NCBI GenBank assembly: GCA_003518745.1
Contig: DOYB01000037.1
Location: 1 to 10,203 of the forward strand
DNA length: 10,203 nt
Source of the DNA: Selenomonas sp.
Lineage (GTDB): Bacteria > Bacillota > Negativicutes > Selenomonadales > Selenomonadaceae
Direction of reading: 5' to 3'
Part shown: piece by piece, positions 7,127 through 10,203 of the stretch
How the letters are laid out: each line of letters starts with the position of its first letter
Position numbering within the stretch: position 1 is the stretch's first letter
The notes under the pieces: generated by a model
Seen by the model: the letters and a program-made list of their open reading frames with translations, nothing else
Database searches by the model: none
What the model was told of the DNA's origin: nothing
Translations under genes and position numbers: made by a program

Positions 7127-7206
7127 GGTAGCTAAATAATTGAATATGTTGTAGAATGAATTTCGCAGCATTAAAAAGCAGAATCATATAGAAGGGGTGT
7201 GAGACT

Positions 7207-8280
7207 TTGATAAGACTGTCTCATATAAAGAAAACCTATGATAGCCCTTCAGGGCCTGTTGAGGCTCTCAAGGGAATTGACCTTCATATTGAAAAGGGCG
7301 AGATATACGGAATCATAGGACTCAGCGGCGCGGGCAAATCAACCCTCGTCCGCTGCATAAATATGCTGGAACGTCCCACTGAAGGCCAGGTTCTAGTTGA
7401 TGGCAAGGACCTTACCGCCATGAATGACAGTGAACTTCGTGAGGTGCGTAAGGATATTGGCATGATTTTCCAGCACTTCAATCTTCTGTCTTCCGCCACG
7501 GTTTACGATAATATCGCATTTCCCCTGCGGCTTGCAAAAGTCAGTGAGGATAAGATTCGAGCCAAGGTCGAGGAGCTTCTGGATGTGGTTGGACTCTCTG
7601 ACAAGGAAAAGCAATATCCATCACAGCTTTCAGGCGGCCAGAAACAACGCGTGGGCATTGCAAGAGCACTTGCCAGCAACCCCAAAGTGCTGCTTTGCGA
7701 TGAGGCCACCAGCGCGCTTGACCCACAGACCACAAAATCCATACTTGATCTGATTAAAAATATCAACCTCAAGCTGAAGCTCACGGTGGTTGTCATTACC
7801 CATGAGATGCAGGTCATAAAGGATATCTGTGACAAGGTTGCTGTAATCTCCAATGGCATTATCGCCGAAAAGGGAAGCGTAGTAGGCGTCTTTACGAATC
7901 CTCAGCAGCCCATAACCAAGGAATTTGTCGGCGTTCTTTTATCCAATGATCTTCCTGTGGCATTTCGTGGAAATAAGATAAGTCAGACCAAGACACCGGG
8001 AAGCTATATGCTCCTTCGATTGATATTCCTGGGTGAATCCGCGGATGAACCTGTACTGGCCACCATGATTCGCGAAATCAATGGTATAGAGGTAACCATG
8101 CTTTTCGGTAATCTGGATCACATTCATGGTGTGCCCTTCGGACGAATGATCATCGGTATACTTGGCTCTGAAGAACGTATAGAGCTTGCCATGGATTTCT
8201 TGGAGCAACGGGATTTGAAAATGGAGGTGATAGGCTATGTCCAGCGAAATTATGCCTCTTCTGATGAAGGCACTCGGTGA
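7207..8280 (+). CDS. metN: Methionine ABC transporter ATP-binding protein MetN
   Basis: A 357-residue ATPase subunit of the MetNI-type importer for methionine and related compounds, acting on the cytoplasmic face of the membrane. Walker A is GLSGAGKS (38-45), the ABC signature is LSGGQ (141-145), Walker B ends in D165-E166, and the H-loop His is H199. After the nucleotide-binding domain, residues about 265-345 form the NIL/ACT-like domain that lets intracellular methionine inhibit the transporter (allosteric trans-inhibition in the E. coli protein). The start is TTG, with GAAGGGG (7191-7197) 9 nt upstream. An 80-nt gap separates it from priA, and no SAM riboswitch or T-box architecture could be made out there. 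The 3' end overlaps metI by 44 nt. Both the full NIL domain and pairing with MetI support the methionine assignment. Confidence 0.95.
   Translation: MIRLSHIKKTYDSPSGPVEALKGIDLHIEKGEIYGIIGLSGAGKSTLVRCINMLERPTEGQVLVDGKDLTAMNDSELREVRKDIGMIFQHFNLLSSATVYDNIAFPLRLAKVSEDKIRAKVEELLDVVGLSDKEKQYPSQLSGGQKQRVGIARALASNPKVLLCDEATSALDPQTTKSILDLIKNINLKLKLTVVVITHEMQVIKDICDKVAVISNGIIAEKGSVVGVFTNPQQPITKEFVGVLLSNDLPVAFRGNKISQTKTPGSYMLLRLIFLGESADEPVLATMIREINGIEVTMLFGNLDHIHGVPFGRMIIGILGSEERIELAMDFLEQRDLKMEVIGYVQRNYASSDEGTR
8223..8230 (+). promoter_or_regulatory. metI ribosome binding site inside metN
   Basis: GGAGGTGA (8223-8230) is a full-length match to the 16S anti-Shine-Dalgarno sequence, 6 nt before the metI ATG at 8237 and wholly inside the metN reading frame. 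It fixes the metI start and implies translational coupling with metN. Confidence 0.85.
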
Positions 8281-8890
8281 GACCGTATACATGGTGGCTG
8301 TTTCCATGTTCATAGCATCATTGTTCGGAATTCCCTTGGGCGTGCTGCTTTACACCACAAATAAAGGACAGATTCTGGAGAATCTTACCTTGAACAGAAT
8401 TATAGGCTCAATTGTAAATGCCATTCGCTCAATCCCCTTCATCATACTGATGGTGGCAATAATACCTTTGACACGTCTCATAGTGGGAAGCGCTATCGGA
8501 ACTACCGCGGCCATAGTCCCCTTAGTCATAGCCTCTATCCCCTTCATAGGCAGACAGGTAGAAACCTCCCTAATGGAGGTACCCAATGGTTTGGTTGAGG
8601 CTGCCCTGTCGATGGGCGCGACTCCTGTACAGATCATCAGCAAGGTCCTCCTGCCTGAGGCCATGCCCAGCATAGTGGCACAGCTTACAACTGTCATAAT
8701 CGCGCTGGTTGGAGAATCAGCCATGGCAGGAGCCATCGGCGGCGGAGGTCTTGGAGATTTGGCCATCCGCTATGGCTATCAGAGATTCCGCCCGGAGGTT
8801 ATGCTGGCAACAGTCATCATCCTCATAGTGCTGGTACAGGCAGTACAATTCGCAGGAAATACGCTGTCAAAGCACCTTAACAAGAGATAA
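8237..8890 (+). CDS. metI: Methionine ABC transporter permease MetI
   Basis: A 217-residue integral membrane permease, the normal size for MetI; two copies pair with two MetN subunits. About five hydrophobic segments can be followed (for example VAVSMFIASLFGIPLGVLL, FIILMVAIIPLTRLIVG, AAIVPLVIASIPFIG, LTTVIIALVGESAMAGAIG and VMLATVIILIVLVQAVQF). The cytoplasmic coupling loop is seen as GLVEAALSMGA, with E121-A122-A123 contacting the ATPase. The gene overlaps the metN end by 44 nt, and its strong ribosome binding site lies inside metN. The substrate-binding lipoprotein MetQ, usually the third gene, is absent: metI is followed by 113 nt and then a tRNA gene. Confidence 0.95.
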   Translation: MSSEIMPLLMKALGETVYMVAVSMFIASLFGIPLGVLLYTTNKGQILENLTLNRIIGSIVNAIRSIPFIILMVAIIPLTRLIVGSAIGTTAAIVPLVIASIPFIGRQVETSLMEVPNGLVEAALSMGATPVQIISKVLLPEAMPSIVAQLTTVIIALVGESAMAGAIGGGGLGDLAIRYGYQRFRPEVMLATVIILIVLVQAVQFAGNTLSKHLNKR

Positions 8891-8916
8891 CGGCAACGCC
8901 GGCAATTACCGTTTTT
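8891..8916 (+). terminator. Weak terminator candidate after metI
   Basis: CGGC-AAC-GCCG (8891-8901) can form a 4-bp hairpin immediately after the metI stop. An alternative ACGG/CCGT pairing (8890-8893 with 8909-8912) would lead straight into T5 (8912-8916). Neither fold is strong. This is the only terminator-like sequence between metI and the tRNA promoter. Confidence 0.3.
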
Positions 8917-8938
8917 GTTCAAAATTTGAAATATGGTA

Positions 8939-8967
8939 TTGACATCAACCTCCGTTTTTGATATCAT
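8939..8967 (+). promoter_or_regulatory. Consensus promoter of tRNA-Ser
   Basis: TTGACA (8939-8944) and TATCAT (8962-8967) are separated by exactly 17 bp, and TG at 8959-8960 adds an extended -10. Transcription would begin near 8974, about 30 nt before the tRNA 5' end. This gives the tRNA a transcription unit independent of metNI. Confidence 0.85.
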
Positions 8968-9003
8968 TTTCATTGTGATTTGAGGCAGTAGTTTTGAGTC
9001 CAT

Positions 9004-9092
9004 GGAGTGGTACTCAAGAGGCTGAAGAGGACGGTTTGCTAAATCGTTAGTAGGGCAACCTAGCGTGGGTTCGAATCCCACCCACTCCGCCA
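9004..9092 (+). tRNA. tRNA-Ser (anticodon GCU)
   Basis: The gene folds as a class II tRNA with an encoded CCA end (9090-9092). The acceptor stem pairs GGAGTGG (9004-9010) with CCACTCC (9082-9088), with discriminator G9089. The anticodon stem ACGGT/ATCGT encloses the loop TTGCTAA with anticodon GCT at 9038-9040, reading AGC and AGU serine codons. The long variable arm is TAGG-GCAA-CCTA (9051-9062), diagnostic of serine rather than arginine. The T arm is GTGGG-TTCGAAT-CCCAC (9065-9081). A consensus promoter lies upstream and a strong terminator downstream, so it is a single-gene unit. It separates the rightward genes from the leftward cluster. Confidence 0.97.
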
Positions 9093-9105
9093 TTTTGAAA
9101 GGCTT

Positions 9106-9141
9106 CCGGGCATCAGAGAAATCTGATGTCCGGTTTTTTTT
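9106..9141 (+). terminator. Strong rho-independent terminator after tRNA-Ser
   Basis: CCGGGCATCAGA (9106-9117) pairs with TCTGATGTCCGG (9122-9133) over 12 bp, including one G-T wobble, around a GAAA tetraloop. Eight T residues follow at once (9134-9141). It ends the tRNA transcript. In the other direction the stem is not followed by a T-tract, so it is not an obvious terminator for the leftward genes. Confidence 0.93.
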
Positions 9142-9143
9142 GC

Positions 9144-9164
9144 TTGTGGGGCGATTTGTGGGGC
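9144..9164. repeat. Tandem TTGTGGGGC direct repeat downstream of the tRNA
   Basis: TTGTGGGGC occurs at 9144-9152 and again at 9156-9164, one copy every 12 bp, in the 26-bp gap between the tRNA terminator and the end of the leftward DUF3841 gene. Short direct repeats beside a tRNA 3' end can be arm-type binding sites of tyrosine recombinases at an attachment site. Only the repeat is seen; that role is a guess, as no integrase gene is in the window. Confidence 0.5.
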
Positions 9165-9167
9165 AGT

Positions 9168-9767
9168 TTATGTTTTTCTTGCTTTGACTTTGGTGCGGCC
9201 AAACCATGTAACTTTTCTGACTTGTCCCAACATGAGTTCCCAGAATACGCCTTGTACATAGCATCCCTGCCTAAACCACTCTGTATCAATCGGCTCCACC
9301 TCAAAGATACGCTCCCACGACTTTTTCCTTGCCTTGCGTTTCTCATCTTCGGGCAAGGCTTCATATTCGGCATCGTCACGTTTATATTCTTCTTCGGATT
9401 TCGCGCCGCTAAAATACCAATCATTAAGCACAAAGTGCCAGTTCTCTTCGTCACTCAGTAACACGACATTATCCGGCACTTCGATTTCTATACAGGTGTG
9501 AACACCGTGCCTTCCTCTAAACCAGTCAGTGCGTAAGTCTGGTTTTTCATGCTTCCAATTATATGTGTGCCAAGCCCAAATCGGATAAGTTACACCAGCC
9601 GGTCTCTCGCCGATGCGCTTTTCCATCTGAGCAACCATCCAGTTATATGGTGCTTCATAATCCCAAGCATCATTGAGGTGCGTAGCTTTGTCAGGACGGC
9701 AGCGATATACTCCGTCCCGTCGCAGTATTCGCCAAACCTCTTCTGGCTGGATTGTCCACAACAACAT
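9168..9767 (-). CDS. DUF3841-family protein
   Basis: A 199-residue soluble protein with no signal peptide, matching by recall the DUF3841 family of short bacterial and phage proteins of unknown function. Recognisable blocks in order are MLLWTIQPEEVW at the N-terminus, APYNWMVAQMEKRIG, GVTYPIWAWHTYNW, KPDLRTDWF, CIEIEVPDNVVLLSDEENWHFVLNDWYF, SWERIFEV, and QGVFWELMLGQVRKVTWF near the C-terminus. It is rich in Trp and has a highly charged stretch (EEEYKRDDAEYEALPEDEKRKARKK) before the last block. The ATG lies 5 nt after the stop of the upstream signal-peptide gene, with GGGAG about 13 nt upstream inside that gene, so translation is probably coupled. It ends 26 nt from the tRNA-Ser terminator. 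No catalytic motif is recognised and no function is proposed. Confidence 0.75.
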   Translation of the reverse strand: MLLWTIQPEEVWRILRRDGVYRCRPDKATHLNDAWDYEAPYNWMVAQMEKRIGERPAGVTYPIWAWHTYNWKHEKPDLRTDWFRGRHGVHTCIEIEVPDNVVLLSDEENWHFVLNDWYFSGAKSEEEYKRDDAEYEALPEDEKRKARKKSWERIFEVEPIDTEWFRQGCYVQGVFWELMLGQVRKVTWFGRTKVKARKT

Positions 9768-9772
9768 AGCGG

Positions 9773-10066
9773 CTATTCCACTCCCGGAAACGAGGTCACG
9801 TACTTGATTTTGATATCTGGGAAACTATCCACGAACTGCACCGTGAAATCCTCACCGTATTCCACAAACTTCCACTCGCCAATATCATCAGGGAAGGAAT
9901 TCACCACTTGCACCTTGATGTCGGCAGAATGCTCTACGACCTTGACCTTGCCGCACAGCTTGATGCCTTTGTAGTAGCCGTCCTTGTTTACGGCAGATGC
10001 CGCCATCGCTGGTATGGTCATGGCAAGCAGGAGCAGAATCGTGAATATCGCTGTCACTTTTTTCAT
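9773..10066 (-). CDS. Secreted small protein with V-x-SFPD-type beta-strand repeats
   Basis: A 97-residue protein. Residues 1-22 are a clear Sec signal peptide: MKK, a hydrophobic core (AIFTILLLLAM), and AMA as likely cleavage site. The mature part of about 75 residues is a chain of short alternating-residue strands ending in related turns: VVEHSADIKV, VVNSFPDD, FVEYGEDFTV, FVDSFPDIKI and VTSFPG. I have seen this VDSFPD repeat type in small exported hypothetical proteins of Gram-negative bacteria, including Negativicutes, but know no experimentally defined function. One cysteine (LCGK) is present. GGGAG and AAGG precede the ATG. It begins 18 nt after the partial gene upstream and ends 5 nt before the DUF3841 gene, so the three are likely one operon. 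Export to the periplasm or outside is inferred from the signal peptide. Confidence 0.8.
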   Translation of the reverse strand: MKKVTAIFTILLLLAMTIPAMAASAVNKDGYYKGIKLCGKVKVVEHSADIKVQVVNSFPDDIGEWKFVEYGEDFTVQFVDSFPDIKIKYVTSFPGVE

Positions 10067-10084
10067 AGCCTTGCTCCCATCAAA

Positions 10085-10203
10085 TCATACATCGAATTCT
10101 TCCTTCAAGTCCATCATACCGCGAATCTCGGCGTGACCGTTCTCCAAGTAGAACAGCCCCATCTCCCAGTGGTTCTTGTCGTACATGGCCATAATCTGCG
10201 GCA
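10085..10203 (-). CDS. C-terminal end of an unidentified protein (cut by window edge)
   Basis: The last 38 residues of a reading frame entering from the right edge, containing DKNHWEMGLFYLENGHAEIRG and ending EEFDV at the TGA in 10085-10087. The other two frames on this strand give less protein-like sequence. It ends 18 nt before the start of the signal-peptide gene, which supports a real upstream gene of the same operon. The fragment is acidic and soluble-looking; the family is not recognised. Confidence 0.6.
   Translation of the reverse strand, partial: PQIMAMYDKNHWEMGLFYLENGHAEIRGMMDLKEEFDV

Noticed and set aside
7127..7206. Possible SAM riboswitch, T-box or promoter upstream of metN
   Set aside because: Only 80 nt are available and no stem architecture or terminator is seen. 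TAGAAT at 7152-7157 lacks a convincing -35 box, so it is not called.
8779..9264. Leftward open frame of 161 codons including the phrase EWVGFEPTLGCPTNDLANRPL
   Set aside because: This phrase is the well-known false protein made by translating the antisense of a tRNA-Ser gene; the frame also crosses the tRNA promoter and terminator.
9126..9974. Two rightward open frames (9126-9461 and 9549-9974) in the leftward region
   Set aside because: Both lie opposite the DUF3841 and SFPD-repeat genes; the first begins inside the tRNA terminator.
1..10203. CRISPR arrays, insertion sequences, transposases
   Set aside because: No regularly spaced repeats, no transposase-like protein and no paired terminal inverted repeats were found by reading both strands.

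Overview
The window looks like chromosome from an anaerobic Firmicute, most plausibly a Negativicute of the Selenomonas type or a clostridial relative. Four observations point that way: a SCIFF ranthipeptide gene with its radical SAM maturase, strong AAGGAGG-type ribosome binding sites with some TTG starts, a REC–HD-GYP regulator, and a secreted SFPD-repeat protein of a kind I associate with Negativicutes. The lineage is inferred from gene content, not from a marker gene.

Layout. Positions 1-194 are intergenic, with a GC-rich hairpin at the left edge, a near-consensus leftward promoter and a weaker rightward one. A PHP-family histidinol-phosphatase-like gene follows (195-965). Next comes a 48-residue SCIFF precursor peptide (1067-1213) with its own promoter, then a 12-bp terminator-like hairpin, then the SPASM radical SAM maturase (1270-2634). 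Four more genes run on the same strand: a REC–HD-GYP–Hpt-like regulator (2696-4195), a PaaI-type hotdog thioesterase (4206-4664), the primosomal helicase PriA (4688-7126), and the methionine ABC transporter pair metN-metI (7207-8890), with no metQ. A tRNA-Ser(GCU) gene (9004-9092) with a consensus promoter and strong terminator ends this rightward run.

Beyond the tRNA the gene direction switches. A compact leftward cluster holds an unidentified partial gene entering from the right edge, a signal-peptide protein with V-x-SFPD-type repeats, and a DUF3841-family protein, with gaps of 18 and 5 nt. The tRNA 3' end, a tandem TTGTGGGGC repeat and the change to genes of unknown function are compatible with an accessory segment joined at a tRNA. 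No integrase is visible and only one end can be seen.

How the parts fit. The best-defined system is the ranthipeptide pair: peptide, attenuating hairpin, then enzyme, an arrangement expected to make more peptide than enzyme. No dedicated protease or exporter lies beside it. The next gene is a cyclic-di-GMP-phosphodiesterase-type regulator whose C-terminal Hpt-like domain has Asn where the phosphoacceptor His should be, and which carries well-placed internal ribosome binding sites before that domain. PriA, the thioesterase and MetNI are housekeeping functions in the same transcriptional direction.
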